64,000 bases of DNA. It comes from Puniceicoccaceae bacterium (GTDB lineage Bacteria; Verrucomicrobiota; Verrucomicrobiia; Opitutales; JAFGAQ01). The position numbers and the translations under genes are program-made. Each line of letters begins with the position of its first letter. Within the stretch, counting starts at the first letter, position 1. Shown here piece after piece: positions 1 to 9,208 of the stretch. The notes beneath the pieces are model-generated. The model saw only the letters and a program-made list of their open reading frames with translations, was not told where the DNA came from and searched no databases. The stretch spans positions 434,001 through 498,000 of the forward strand of contig JANQOQ010000006.1 of NCBI GenBank assembly GCA_028285755.1, given 5' to 3'.

Positions 1-1
1 A

Positions 2-979
2 CCCGGCTCGCTGACCCCGCCACGGGCATTCAATATGATGTTCCAGACCTATGTGGGCGCCCTCATCGATGAAAACTCGAAGGCCTACCTGCGCCCGGAG
101 ACCGCTCAGGGTATTTTCACAAATTTCAAGAATGTCGTCGATTCCAGCCGGGTGAAAATCCCATTTGGTATCGCACAGATCGGAAAGGCGTTCCGCAATG
201 AGATCACGCCGCGCAATTTCATATTCCGCTCCCGGGAATTTGAGCAAATGGAGATCGAGTATTTCATTTCGGGCGAAGATGAGGTATGGCCGAAAGTGCA
301 TCGCCAATGGATTGACGACTGCCTTGAATGGCTTGAGGGTATCGGCATACCGCGTGAACAGCTCGGTGAAGATATCCATCCGCAGGAAAAGCTCTCGCAC
401 TACTCCCGGGCAACGACCGATATCACCTACGATTTTCCGTTTGGCACTCAAGAGCTGTGGGGTATCGCCGCACGCGGAGACTTTGATCTGACGCAACACC
501 AGCAACACTCGAACAAACCGCTTGAGTATTTCGACGAGCTAAAGAAAGAACGTTACATTCCACATGTGGTAGAACCTTCGCTGGGCGTGGATCGTGTGAT
601 GCTCGCCGTATTGTGCGCAGCCTACAATGAGGATGAAGTGGATGGTGAAAAGCGAACGGTGCTTCACTTCCATCCGAAAATTGCACCGATCAAGGCTGCC
701 GTTTTCCCATTGGTTAAAAATAAGCCGGAACTGGTTGAGCATACGCAGACGCTCTACCGCAAACTGCAACGCCGTTATCCAGTCGCTTACGACCAGGCGG
801 GCGCGATTGGTCGCCGTTATCGACGTATGGATGAAGTGGGCACGCCTTACTGTATAACTGTGGACTTTGACTCGCTCGAAGATCAGACATACACATTGCG
901 TGACCGCGATACTACAAAGCAAACGCGCATGAATGAGAGTGAAATCCTCGCATTTCTCGATGAGAAGATCAACGGATAA
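2..979 (+). CDS. glyS: Glycyl-tRNA synthetase, dimeric type, C-terminal part (5' partial)
   Basis: This is the C-terminal part of an alpha2-type class II glycyl-tRNA synthetase, which charges tRNA-Gly with glycine in the cytoplasm. The frame is open from base 2, so the start and N-terminal part lie before the window; about 325 codons remain. The first residues ([11 protein letters not shown]) match the block before class II motif 2. PETAQGIF and FRNEITPR follow as motif 2, and [10 protein letters not shown] is the motif 3 arginine region. The last 100 or so residues form the anticodon-binding domain. A glutamate-rich loop ([11 protein letters not shown]) supports glycine specificity. The next gene, sodN, starts 61 bases downstream on the same strand with its own promoter-like sequence. 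Confidence 0.95.
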   Translation, partial: PGSLTPPRAFNMMFQTYVGALIDENSKAYLRPETAQGIFTNFKNVVDSSRVKIPFGIAQIGKAFRNEITPRNFIFRSREFEQMEIEYFISGEDEVWPKVHRQWIDDCLEWLEGIGIPREQLGEDIHPQEKLSHYSRATTDITYDFPFGTQELWGIAARGDFDLTQHQQHSNKPLEYFDELKKERYIPHVVEPSLGVDRVMLAVLCAAYNEDEVDGEKRTVLHFHPKIAPIKAAVFPLVKNKPELVEHTQTLYRKLQRRYPVAYDQAGAIGRRYRRMDEVGTPYCITVDFDSLEDQTYTLRDRDTTKQTRMNESEILAFLDEKING

Positions 980-1023
980 CCTGCAGAAAATCGCACTCCC
1001 CGAATTTCATTCAACTAAAACTA

Positions 1024-1032
1024 TGCTATACT
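1024..1032 (+). promoter_or_regulatory. Extended -10 promoter element for sodN
   Basis: The bases TGCTATACT form an extended -10 element (TGn plus TATACT). Only 8 bases separate it from the preferred sodN start codon at 1041, so the transcript would begin at or within a few bases of the ATG (leaderless or nearly so). No good -35 hexamer is visible at 16-18 bases upstream, as expected for an extended -10 promoter. This is prediction from sequence only. Confidence 0.5.
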
Positions 1033-1040
1033 GCACGATT

Positions 1041-1511
1041 ATGAAACACGCAAAAATCCTACTTTTATCCATTATCACAGCTATTGTATCGCCTTCTATC
1101 GTAAGTGCGCACTGTCAGGTACCCTGCGGTATCTTTGGGGATGATAGAACTTTCAGCGAACTGTATGAGAATGTTGAAACCATCGAGAAGGCAATGATTA
1201 GCATTGCTGCCTTGCAGGAAAATCCGGATCAAAACATGAATCAGATCGTGCGCTGGGTCGTGACCAAAGAAGATCATGCCCAAAAGATTCAGAATATCGC
1301 AGCTAAGTATTTTCTCGCACAAAGAATCAAAATGGACCTGAAAGAATCAGATGAGGAGAAGTATGTAGCAATGCTTAAAGGCATACACAGCATTACTTTC
1401 TATGCGATGAAGTGCAAGCACGGTATCGACACTACGTTTACCGAAAAGCTGACTGACGCGATCCACGACTTCCAACATCTTTACATGGGTGATGACGACC
1501 ATCAGCACTAA
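1041..1511 (+). CDS. sodN: Nickel superoxide dismutase, Sec-exported
   Basis: This protein is predicted to dismutate superoxide using a nickel centre bound by its mature N-terminus. The start at 1041 gives 156 residues with a clear signal peptide (Met1 to Ala23). Cleavage after Ala23 exposes HCQVPCGIF, the Ni-hook: His1 and Cys2 with Pro5, Cys6 and Gly7 of the family signature. An in-frame ATG at 1023 and longer extensions exist but would spoil the signal peptide. The usual Tyr9 is Phe here (codon TTT). The remaining sequence, about 125 residues, is helical as in the family. No SodX-type processing protease lies beside it, so signal peptidase probably generates the N-terminus and the enzyme works outside the cytoplasm. 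It converges with recJ. Confidence 0.9.
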   Translation: MKHAKILLLSIITAIVSPSIVSAHCQVPCGIFGDDRTFSELYENVETIEKAMISIAALQENPDQNMNQIVRWVVTKEDHAQKIQNIAAKYFLAQRIKMDLKESDEEKYVAMLKGIHSITFYAMKCKHGIDTTFTEKLTDAIHDFQHLYMGDDDHQH

Positions 1512-1519
1512 GCTGTGCT

Positions 1520-3247
1520 CTAGTTGACGTATTTCCAATCCATGAGGGTTGCCTGCGGGTAACCCTTGCCCCTCCACTTGTGCCATCGCAGCTTGAATGA
1601 TATATCGATGGCTCTGCCGGCATCGGGGATGTCCATACCGCAGTTCCAGCTAACGCACATCAGGTCAAAATCCTGATCTTCAAGGGTCAGCCAGAACTTC
1701 ATATTGTTCTGTCCAAAAGGGATTACCTTGCTCTGGATCGTTACATCCTGTATCAGAAACTTGGGCTCAGAGTTACCGGATCCGTAGGGAGCCAGACGAT
1801 CAATTTCATCCAGCAACTCAGGCGTAATATCACTCGGCCTTAAAACGGCATCCACCTCTTGATTTTGAGTGCAGTCGAGACATTCTGCGTGTGCATGCAT
1901 GTATTTGCGCACTTCCGACTCAAAGCACTTTCGGAATGCTTCCACATTATCCAGATTTAAGGTGAGTCCGGCAGCCATGGGATGCCCTCCCCAATTATCC
2001 AGGTGCTGCTCACACTCCTTTAAAATGGCTACAATATCAACCCCGTCGATACTACGTGAAGATCCTTTGGCAAAGCCGTGCTCCTCTCCCAAAACAATGA
2101 CAGGAACATTGTAATGCTTACTCAGGCGGCTGGATACAATGCCTACAACCCCCGTATGCCAGTCCGCATTAAAGAGCACCAAACTGTAAAAATCCTCCCG
2201 CGGATTTCCATCAATGGTCTGCATGGCGTCTTCCACGATCTTACGCTCGATCTCCTGTCGCTCCTGGTTCATACTATCCAGTTCGTAGGCCAGTTTCATG
2301 CTCTTTGCGTAGTTTTCACCCAAGAGCAATTCGATAGAGATCATCGCATCCCCCAGGCGACCACCGGCATTGAGCCGCGGTCCGAGACGAAAGCTGACAT
2401 CGGTAGTATCCAGGCTTTTCCCGTAATTAATGCCGCTAAGCTCCATGAGTGCCTGCAGGCCCGGGCGTTGTGTACGCCCCATTCGGTATAGGCCGTATTG
2501 CACGAGTATACGGTTTTCAAAGGTCAGCGGAACTAAGTCCGTTATCGTGCCGACTGCGACGAGATCCAGATAATATTTAAGCTTTATATGTTCGCTGAGC
2601 GGAAACTGCATCTCTTTGAGTTGTCTGAGCAAACCCTGCACAAATTTAAATACGAGGCCCACAGTACACAGATCGCAGTAGGTTGAACAATTCGCCTCAG
2701 CATGCGGATTTACAAGGATCACCTCGTCGTGCACGTCCGTTTTCAGTTGATGGTGATCGATCACGATCACATCGATACCATTGTCAATCAGGTACGTAAT
2801 GGGTTCCAGCGAATTGGAACCGCAATCAAGCGCAATGAAAAGCTGGGTATTGCCCGCTTCAACCACACGCTGCGCAATATCATCGCTCAGGCCGTAGCCT
2901 TCGTCCATGCGCTTGGGTACACAATAATCAGGATAAACGCCCAATTCATTAAGGATTTTGACGAGTAATACGGTACTGGTCACCCCGTCAGCATCATAAT
3001 CCCCCCAAATGTAAATGGATTCACGTTGCTGAATAGCCCGGATGAGCCGCTTTACGGCACTATCCAGATTTTCGATTTCAAACGGGCTCTTGAGATGCGC
3101 GATCTTAGGACTAAGGAATGCCGCAACCTGCTCATCTGCCTGAAAATCCAGGCGAGATATAATTGTGGCTACTGCCGGAGTGAGTGAAAAACGGTTTTGT
3201 AGATATTGAGCACGCTCAACATCATACCGTTTCACTATCCAGCTCAA
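1520..3247 (-). CDS. recJ: Single-stranded-DNA-specific exonuclease RecJ
   Basis: RecJ degrades single-stranded DNA 5' to 3' in RecFOR recombination, mismatch repair and base excision repair. The 575-residue length is normal. The DHH phosphoesterase core is present: GDYDADG at residues 82-88, a DCG at 141-143 and the DHH motif at 164-166, all metal-ligand sites. The DHHA1 domain follows with GGHPMAAG near residue 420, and then an OB-fold C-terminus. The chosen start is TTG at 3247: a GAAGGG Shine-Dalgarno sequence sits 7 bases upstream, and the protein begins with the family's N-terminal W-x-x-x-x pattern. It is the last gene of a yajC-secDF-recJ run, 23 bases after secDF. Confidence 0.95.
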   Translation of the reverse strand: MSWIVKRYDVERAQYLQNRFSLTPAVATIISRLDFQADEQVAAFLSPKIAHLKSPFEIENLDSAVKRLIRAIQQRESIYIWGDYDADGVTSTVLLVKILNELGVYPDYCVPKRMDEGYGLSDDIAQRVVEAGNTQLFIALDCGSNSLEPITYLIDNGIDVIVIDHHQLKTDVHDEVILVNPHAEANCSTYCDLCTVGLVFKFVQGLLRQLKEMQFPLSEHIKLKYYLDLVAVGTITDLVPLTFENRILVQYGLYRMGRTQRPGLQALMELSGINYGKSLDTTDVSFRLGPRLNAGGRLGDAMISIELLLGENYAKSMKLAYELDSMNQERQEIERKIVEDAMQTIDGNPREDFYSLVLFNADWHTGVVGIVSSRLSKHYNVPVIVLGEEHGFAKGSSRSIDGVDIVAILKECEQHLDNWGGHPMAAGLTLNLDNVEAFRKCFESEVRKYMHAHAECLDCTQNQEVDAVLRPSDITPELLDEIDRLAPYGSGNSEPKFLIQDVTIQSKVIPFGQNNMKFWLTLEDQDFDLMCVSWNCGMDIPDAGRAIDISFKLRWHKWRGKGYPQATLMDWKYVN

Positions 3248-3260
3248 ATCAATACCCTTC
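3245..3260 (-). promoter_or_regulatory. Ribosome binding site and TTG start of recJ
   Basis: Read on the minus strand, GAAGGG (3260-3255) is followed by seven bases and then TTG (3247-3245). This spacing is optimal and fixes the rare TTG as the recJ start. No ATG is available near the conserved N-terminus. Confidence 0.7.
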
Positions 3261-3270
3261 GTTATTTACC

Positions 3271-5850
3271 TTATTCAGCCTCTGCAGTCTTGGAAGATGC
3301 CTGCCAGTCGTATTTAGGCGTCCACTCGCGCTCTTCCACGTGCTTACGGTCGCCCTTATGCCACCAGTAGAATACCGGGCTTGCAATAAAGATGGATGAG
3401 AACGTTCCCGTAAGAATGCCTACCATAAACACAAATGCAAAGTCCACGATGATGCCGGAGCCAAACACCCATAGAGTGATTGCCGAAAGCAAAGTGGTGA
3501 TACTGGTCAAAATAGAACGTGAGAGCACACGGTTGATCGCCATGCGGATGACGTCGCTGAGCGTTGCATCCGGGTTCAGGCCCAGCTCCTCGCGGATACG
3601 GTCAAACACCACAATGGTATCATTGATCGAGTAACCGAGAATCATCAGCACCGCCGCAATCATAGGTGCTGTGAACTGCCCGCCGAAGAGAACGAAAATC
3701 CCGAGTGTCATCAATACGTCGTGAATGGTGGCCACCACCGCACCAATGCCGTAGCCCACCTCAAATCGCAGGGCCACATAGAGCAATATGCCAAGCAATG
3801 CGACTGCGACCGACAAAAACGCCTTTTGCTGGATTTCACCGCTCACGGATGCGCCGATCTGGGTTTCCCCCTGTAGATCAAGCATTGCTTCAGGATGTGC
3901 AGCACTAAGAGCTTCAAAATAGTCGCCTCCTTTATCGAGCTCCGTCTGAATCTTGATAACCGAGCTGTCTGTACCAATGACTGTCTGATAAACAGCATTG
4001 ACCTCACCAAATCCACCTGCATCAGCGACGGCTTGAAATTCCTCAGCAGCAATTTCCTCCTGGTAGCCAACTGTCAACTCATCACCCCCCACGAAATCGA
4101 TACCGAAGATATTATCATTATGAGTAATTAACCAGCCTACACCGATCAACACGATGACCCAGGAGCTCAGGAACGCAGGTTTACGGAACTTCAGGAAGTC
4201 AATATTGGTCTTACCAAAGAGTGAAAATCCAATGATGCGATCCACCTTGCATACCTCTACCAGGAATTCCAGTATCAGACGACTGACTACCAATGCACAG
4301 AACATGGAAGCCCCAATACCGATGGAGAGCGTGACCCCGAATCCCTTAACCGGACCCGTGCCCAGCCAGATCAGGATGATCGCAGTGATCATGGTGGTGA
4401 CATTTGCATCTACAATGGTCGAAAGCGCTTTCTCGTAACCGCCCCGAAGTGCATTTACGGTGGACTTGCCCAAGCGAAGCTCCTCTCGAATACGCTCGAA
4501 GATGAGGATGTTCGCATCCACGGCCATCCCAATGGTCAATACAAGCGCCGCAACACCAGGCAGGGTCATGGTCGCCCCAAAGCTTGCCAGGATACCGATG
4601 AGGATTACCAGATTGGTAACCACGGAAATCACGGCAACCGCACCGCCCAGCCAGTAATAAAGGATCATGAAACCCACTACGAGACTACCGCCAATCATTG
4701 CTGCGTTTATACTGTTCTTTCGGGCCTCCTCAGCGAGTGTGGGGCCGGTCTCTGCCATTTGAGCAACTTCCAGCTCTACCGCGAGCGGGTTATTCAATAC
4801 GTTTGAAAGATCGATGGCCTCACGCTGAGTAAAATTACCGGTGATCACGGCGTTACCTCCGCGAATTTCCTCGCGCACAGTAGGTGCGCTGTATAACAAG
4901 CCATCCAAAATGATTGCAAGCTGCCCGATACTTTGCTGACCGGTCATTGCTGCGATACGATCATTCTCAGCCGCAATTTGCCCGGTAATGTCCGCAAAAA
5001 TATCTGAACCTTCGCTCGTAAATACAAGCTGCACTTCAAAGCCGCCGGTTTCATTGATAGTCGGCACCGCACGATCAATAATCTCGCCCGTCGCTTCGGG
5101 AATTCGCTTAATATAATGGGGGATTTCAACGATTTCGCCCGTACGTTCCTCACGTTCCAAAATGAGCTTGTAGAATCCGGGAGGTGGGAGCTCGGTCGGC
5201 GATTCAAATTGCGGATTGCGATCGCGGTGTACGAGCTTAAATTCAAGCTTTGCGGGTTTTTTGAGGGAATCAATAATCTCAGGATTCTCAACGGTGCTTA
5301 CGTCCGGGAGCTGTACCTCGATACGATTCTCTCCGACCGCGCGAATGACCGGCTCAGCAACGCCAAGGCCATCAATACGATCCGCCATGATGTTGATCGC
5401 CTTGGAAAGTTGTTCCTGTGCGGAATCACTTACCTGCTGTTCTGCAGCCGCTGCATCCATCTCCAGCGTAAAGCTTACGCCTCCTGCCAAGTCGAGGCCT
5501 TGTTTCAGACGTCCTCGTGACTGCTGCAGGAGATAGTTTAACAGGATTTCGTTGCGCTTGTCCTGGTTAGCGATGTCGCTAAGGTTAATATGCGGGAAAT
5601 AGTTAACGTAGTCATACGCATTTTCCTCTCCCAGCTGACGCAGTGCGATGAACATCGAGCTGACATTTTCATCATTCTCAATGAGGTCGCGCGCTTCCTG
5701 CACGATGCCTTCAAATTCTGCCTGAGAGGCGCTTACTTCACTGAGCAGGTATTCCTCATAGTCAATATCGTTAAGGGGCAGAAAACTTGCGATGGACCAC
5801 AAAAGAATCAATGCGGTAACCACCAGCTTCCATACGAGTCTTGTAATCAT
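3271..5850 (-). CDS. secDF: Fused protein translocase subunit SecDF
   Basis: SecD and SecF pull secreted proteins through SecYEG on the outer face of the inner membrane, driven by the proton gradient. Here they are one 859-residue polypeptide. The SecD half has an N-terminal membrane segment (residues 5-26), the GLDLAGGVSFTLEMD block near residue 120, the DRIDGLGVAEPVI motif of the P1 region, and five further membrane segments up to about residue 540. The SecF half starts near 550; FGIDFVGGDELTVGY near residue 585 is its signature, and its C-terminal membrane segments include the conserved D-R-I-R-E element. It lies 24 bases after yajC, in the same operon. Fusion of SecD and SecF is known in several phyla. 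Confidence 0.96.
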   Translation of the reverse strand: MITRLVWKLVVTALILLWSIASFLPLNDIDYEEYLLSEVSASQAEFEGIVQEARDLIENDENVSSMFIALRQLGEENAYDYVNYFPHINLSDIANQDKRNEILLNYLLQQSRGRLKQGLDLAGGVSFTLEMDAAAAEQQVSDSAQEQLSKAINIMADRIDGLGVAEPVIRAVGENRIEVQLPDVSTVENPEIIDSLKKPAKLEFKLVHRDRNPQFESPTELPPPGFYKLILEREERTGEIVEIPHYIKRIPEATGEIIDRAVPTINETGGFEVQLVFTSEGSDIFADITGQIAAENDRIAAMTGQQSIGQLAIILDGLLYSAPTVREEIRGGNAVITGNFTQREAIDLSNVLNNPLAVELEVAQMAETGPTLAEEARKNSINAAMIGGSLVVGFMILYYWLGGAVAVISVVTNLVILIGILASFGATMTLPGVAALVLTIGMAVDANILIFERIREELRLGKSTVNALRGGYEKALSTIVDANVTTMITAIILIWLGTGPVKGFGVTLSIGIGASMFCALVVSRLILEFLVEVCKVDRIIGFSLFGKTNIDFLKFRKPAFLSSWVIVLIGVGWLITHNDNIFGIDFVGGDELTVGYQEEIAAEEFQAVADAGGFGEVNAVYQTVIGTDSSVIKIQTELDKGGDYFEALSAAHPEAMLDLQGETQIGASVSGEIQQKAFLSVAVALLGILLYVALRFEVGYGIGAVVATIHDVLMTLGIFVLFGGQFTAPMIAAVLMILGYSINDTIVVFDRIREELGLNPDATLSDVIRMAINRVLSRSILTSITTLLSAITLWVFGSGIIVDFAFVFMVGILTGTFSSIFIASPVFYWWHKGDRKHVEEREWTPKYDWQASSKTAEAE

Positions 5851-5874
5851 GAAATCTGAGTCGGGTTAAGTGAT

Positions 5875-6210
5875 TTACTTACTCTCTTTACTGTCGCGGA
5901 CGATCTTTTGCTGCACAAAATTCGGGTTCATCTCAACTTTGGTATTTTCACCCAAAGTGACGACGATGCGTCCCTCTTTTACGCTGTTTACCTTTCCGAA
6001 AAATCCGGCAGCTGTCATGACCTCATCTCCCGCTTTGAGCTCTTTTACCATACGATCATGCTCCTTCTGTTTTTTGCGCTGAGGAGCAATCATCAGGAAA
6101 TACATTGCCAGTATCAGGAGGCCAAAGGGAGCGAGCTGAATCAAGATTGAACTACCACCCTCGGGCGCGCCTTGCTGGGCCAGGGAAAATGCGAGATTTA
6201 AGATATCCAT
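5875..6210 (-). CDS. yajC: Sec translocon accessory subunit YajC
   Basis: YajC is a small inner-membrane protein that associates with SecDF. The 111-residue protein has an N-terminal hydrophobic helix (about residues 26-43, PFGLLILAMYFLMIAPQ), followed by the family signature PQRKKQKEHDRMVKELKAGDEVMTAAGF without interruption, and a beta-rich cytoplasmic tail. It heads the yajC-secDF-recJ operon; two possible promoters lie in the 80 bases upstream. Confidence 0.95.
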   Translation of the reverse strand: MDILNLAFSLAQQGAPEGGSSILIQLAPFGLLILAMYFLMIAPQRKKQKEHDRMVKELKAGDEVMTAAGFFGKVNSVKEGRIVVTLGENTKVEMNPNFVQQKIVRDSKESK

Positions 6211-6272
6211 ATTAAGAGTCTAATTATACGTGCAAACCTGAATAAGAACGCGCGAGGTATTTGAAAGTCAAG

Positions 6273-6281
6273 ATTATAGCA
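6273..6281 (-). promoter_or_regulatory. Extended -10 promoter for yajC-secDF-recJ
   Basis: On the minus strand TGCTATAAT is a perfect extended -10 element, 62 bases before the yajC start at 6210. The -35 region (TTATAC, 17 bases upstream) is weak. A second TATAAT on the same strand at 6228-6223 lies only 12 bases before the ATG and could give a very short leader. No Shine-Dalgarno sequence precedes yajC. Confidence 0.5.
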
Positions 6282-6488
6282 GCAGATTCCTTAGAGTATA
6301 AGCGGTTAAGCTAGGATGAATTTGCGAATCCACTGGTATCCTGCATTGACTATTGCCGGATTACGATTTGTTATAGAAGTGAGTTGATTAAAATTCCACA
6401 CAATCTGAACAAACTACTACTGGGGCTTTTTGCGATGTCACTACCTGTATTCAACTCTACGGGCTCATTTGCATAAGAGCCACCTCTG

Positions 6489-7532
6489 ATGACCGCTCTT
6501 ATAATCGCTATTGCATTCACGATTGGTGTCTCGGCACTGTGTTCGCTGCTGGAAGCAATGATCCTCAGCACAACCAACACTGATATCGAAAGTCTGCGTA
6601 AGAAAAAACCACACCTGGCTGATCTACTCGAGTATTTTAAGCTGGATCTGGAAGAAACGACCTCCGCAATCCTTAGTCTCAATACAATTGCAAATACCTT
6701 GGGCGCTACCCTTGTGGGCGGCCTCGCCATCCAGGTGTTCGGCGAAAATCGCCTGCTGTATTTTTCGATCGGGATGACGGTTGGCATACTGATTTTTTCG
6801 GAAGTCATTCCTAAGAATGTGGGGGTGCTTTACCGCGATGGTCTGCAAGTGCGCCTGGTGCGTCCTTTGCAGTTTATCCGTATCGCGATGTGGCCGGTGT
6901 CCTTCCTCTGTAAGATCGCCGTTTATCTTGTAGTCAAGAAACGCCATTCCACAGATGTATCTGACGAGGATATCCGCCTGATGGCAGAGAAAAGCGCCAA
7001 GGACGGCAACCTGACTCAGGGTGAGAAAAACATGATCAGCAATACACTAACGCTCGATGAAATCCAGGTAGAGGAGATCATGACACCGCGCACGGTAGTA
7101 ATGTCACTTGAGCAAAACTTAAGCATACGCGAAGTGTTTGAGGCTCACCCGAATCTGCCTTTCGCGCGTTTGCCGGTGTTTTCAGAGACGATTGATACTA
7201 TTGTGGGAATTGCACGACGCAGGGACCTGCTTGCCGCTAAGGCCAAAGATGAGGATGACCGCAAGCTGGCTGAATTTATATCAGAGCCGCTCTTTGTCCT
7301 TGGGAACCGCAGTGCTTCGGATGCGTTGCAGGTTTTTCTGAAAAAGCACCAGCAGCTTGCGATCGTGATCGATGAGTTTGGAAATGTCACGGGAGTCGTA
7401 TCCATGGAAGATATTATTGAGCATATTTTAGGGACCGAGATATTTGAGCATGATGACGTGGCGATCGATATGCGCGAGCTCGCCAAGAAAAAGAACGCCC
7501 AGCAGAAAGCGGCTACACAGGTGAACTCCTGA
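6489..7532 (+). CDS. CNNM-domain transporter-like protein with CBS pair
   Basis: This belongs to the CNNM/DUF21 membrane family (CorC/CorB, TlyC 'hemolysin' relatives), linked to magnesium or other cation efflux. The 347 residues comprise a three-helix CNNM domain (1-145) with the family motifs SLLEAMILS, IANTLGAT and SEVIPKNVG, then a CBS pair (about 190-320; MTPRTVV starts CBS1, and DEFGNVTGVVSMEDI ends CBS2). The C-terminal CorC_HlyC domain found in longer relatives is absent; a short polar tail follows instead. An in-frame stop at 6474 limits the start to 6489. A possible promoter (TTGACT at 6346, GTTATA at 6370) lies upstream. The substrate cannot be told from sequence. Confidence 0.88.
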   Translation: MTALIIAIAFTIGVSALCSLLEAMILSTTNTDIESLRKKKPHLADLLEYFKLDLEETTSAILSLNTIANTLGATLVGGLAIQVFGENRLLYFSIGMTVGILIFSEVIPKNVGVLYRDGLQVRLVRPLQFIRIAMWPVSFLCKIAVYLVVKKRHSTDVSDEDIRLMAEKSAKDGNLTQGEKNMISNTLTLDEIQVEEIMTPRTVVMSLEQNLSIREVFEAHPNLPFARLPVFSETIDTIVGIARRRDLLAAKAKDEDDRKLAEFISEPLFVLGNRSASDALQVFLKKHQQLAIVIDEFGNVTGVVSMEDIIEHILGTEIFEHDDVAIDMRELAKKKNAQQKAATQVNS

Positions 7533-7589
7533 AGCGAATTCCAGAACTGTAGCTTGATCGTCGCTCAAAAAGCATCTACAGATTAATTT

Positions 7590-8429
7590 ATGTTTGGGTT
7601 TTTCGCTTCTGACGGTCATTGGGTGCATGATTTATCCCCCTTTTTATTTCAATTTCCTGAGAGCTGGGGAGCATTGGCGGGCTTTGGCATCCGCTACTAC
7701 GGGCTTTCTTACTTGCTGGGATTTCTTTGTGGATACCTATTGCTGTTCCTTTACTACAAGCGTGATAAATCGCCGTATTCACCTGAGCAGATTTCAACCC
7801 TGATCACTTATCTGGTAGTCGGTGTATTGGTGGGTGGGCGTATTGGTTATATGCTGCTTTATGCCTGGGGGGATTTTGTGCGTAATCCATTGACCGCTTT
7901 GCAAGTGTGGGATGGCGGGATGGCCAGCCATGGAGGGTTCATCGGTGTAGGAATTGCTATTTTTGTCTTTGTAAAACAGCAAAAGACGCAACTGCTCGAT
8001 ACCTGCGATATCATAGCAACGATCACGGCTCCGGGGTTATTTTTTGGGCGGATGGCCAATTTTATCAACGGTGAGCTGTGGGGTAAAGTAAGCGACGTAA
8101 GCTGGGCGATTATCTTTCCGACCGGTGGCCCCCTGCCTCGTCATCCGTCGCAACTCTACGAAGCGTTTACAGAAGGCTTACTTGCGTTTATCATCATTCA
8201 ATTGCGTTTCTGGGGCAAACTGGGTAAACGACCCCCCGCAGGCCAAATCGCAGGAGAATTTTTGATTATGTATTCCGTGTTTCGCATATTCTGCGAAATC
8301 TTTCGCGAGCCGGACGCACCATTGATCCTGAGGATCAGCCGGGGGCAGTTTTACTCGATCGGAACGATTGCGCTGGGCTTCGTATTTATCTACTTTGCGC
8401 GTAAGCTAAATGGGAAAAAAGCCGCTTAA
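7590..8429 (+). CDS. lgt: Prolipoprotein diacylglyceryl transferase
   Basis: Lgt transfers diacylglycerol from phosphatidylglycerol to the lipobox cysteine of prelipoproteins in the inner membrane. The 279-residue protein has about seven membrane segments. The Lgt signature is clear (GRMANFINGELWGK, near residues 154-168), with the essential arginine after the first glycine. DGGMASHGGFIG near residue 109 and HPSQLYEAF near 185 are other conserved active-site blocks. It starts 57 bases after the CNNM gene and its stop overlaps the stop of the convergent PAS-AraC gene by 4 bases. Confidence 0.96.
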   Translation: MFGFFASDGHWVHDLSPFLFQFPESWGALAGFGIRYYGLSYLLGFLCGYLLLFLYYKRDKSPYSPEQISTLITYLVVGVLVGGRIGYMLLYAWGDFVRNPLTALQVWDGGMASHGGFIGVGIAIFVFVKQQKTQLLDTCDIIATITAPGLFFGRMANFINGELWGKVSDVSWAIIFPTGGPLPRHPSQLYEAFTEGLLAFIIIQLRFWGKLGKRPPAGQIAGEFLIMYSVFRIFCEIFREPDAPLILRISRGQFYSIGTIALGFVFIYFARKLNGKKAA

Positions 8430-9184
8430 GCGTTTTGTAAACGGTAAGCCCGCGGGGTGATATCGAGTACACGCTTAAACTCGCTGGTCATGTGGCTTTG
8501 ATCACTGAACCCACATTCAAAGGTAATCTCTGAGATCGTTTTTGAGGTATGGGAAAGGGCATGGCAGGCGGCATTGATGCGCACCTGCTTGAGGTAACGG
8601 AGCGGCGTTGTTTTAAAGGCTTTCATGAAGTGCCGTTCCAATGAGCGCTCGGATAGATTTGCAATCTCCGCAAGCTGTTTGATGGTGATCTTGCTGCCAT
8701 AATTGTCGCCGATGTATTCCAGGATTTTACCCAGGCTCGGGCTAAAATCCAGAGGCATGTAGCGTGGGCTTAGCTTAACGGTGACGCCTGCTACTCCAAT
8801 TACTTCGTCGTTTGTATCAAAGATCGGGAATTTGCTGGCCTCATGCCAGAAAAGGCTGAGGTCATCCCTGGAAACTACCTCAATTTCATGCTGTAAGGGT
8901 TCCCGTGTTTCCATAACCCGACGATCATCATCCTGATACTTTTTGGCAAGGTGCGGAGCAAAAAAATCTTCGTCGGTTTTACCCAGAATTTCTTCGAGGC
9001 TATCACAGCGTAGGATGGCGAGAAAGCTTTTATCAGCCATCATGAATCGACCCTCAATGTCTTTGGCAAAGAAGCTTGCATCCCGCAGACAGCCAAAAAT
9101 CTGCTCTGCAAAATGTAATGAGCCGATGCGCTGTAGCCACGCCGTGCGCTCTTGTTCGAAGGATTCTCTAGCAGAGGCTGTCAT
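8426..9184 (-). CDS. PAS-domain AraC-family transcriptional regulator
   Basis: This is a 252-residue regulator with an N-terminal PAS/PAC-like sensor (about residues 25-135, with the ASFFAKDIEGRFMMAD and HEIEV blocks) and a C-terminal AraC double helix-turn-helix (about 150-250). The second helix region carries the family pattern ISEITFECGFSDQSHMTSEFKR and the end P-R-A-Y-R. It is the third gene of a minus-strand run (TIM-barrel gene, oxidoreductase, regulator) with 24 bases between it and the oxidoreductase. It is therefore probably a pathway-specific activator of that cluster. The ligand sensed by PAS is unknown. Confidence 0.88.
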   Translation of the reverse strand: MTASARESFEQERTAWLQRIGSLHFAEQIFGCLRDASFFAKDIEGRFMMADKSFLAILRCDSLEEILGKTDEDFFAPHLAKKYQDDDRRVMETREPLQHEIEVVSRDDLSLFWHEASKFPIFDTNDEVIGVAGVTVKLSPRYMPLDFSPSLGKILEYIGDNYGSKITIKQLAEIANLSERSLERHFMKAFKTTPLRYLKQVRINAACHALSHTSKTISEITFECGFSDQSHMTSEFKRVLDITPRAYRLQNA

Positions 9185-9208
9185 TTATGGATTTTATACG
9201 TTAAGGGT

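Noticed and set aside
933-1040. Extension of sodN to an upstream start
   Set aside because: It would overlap glyS and add residues in front of a clear signal peptide; the start at 1041 fits the extended -10 element.
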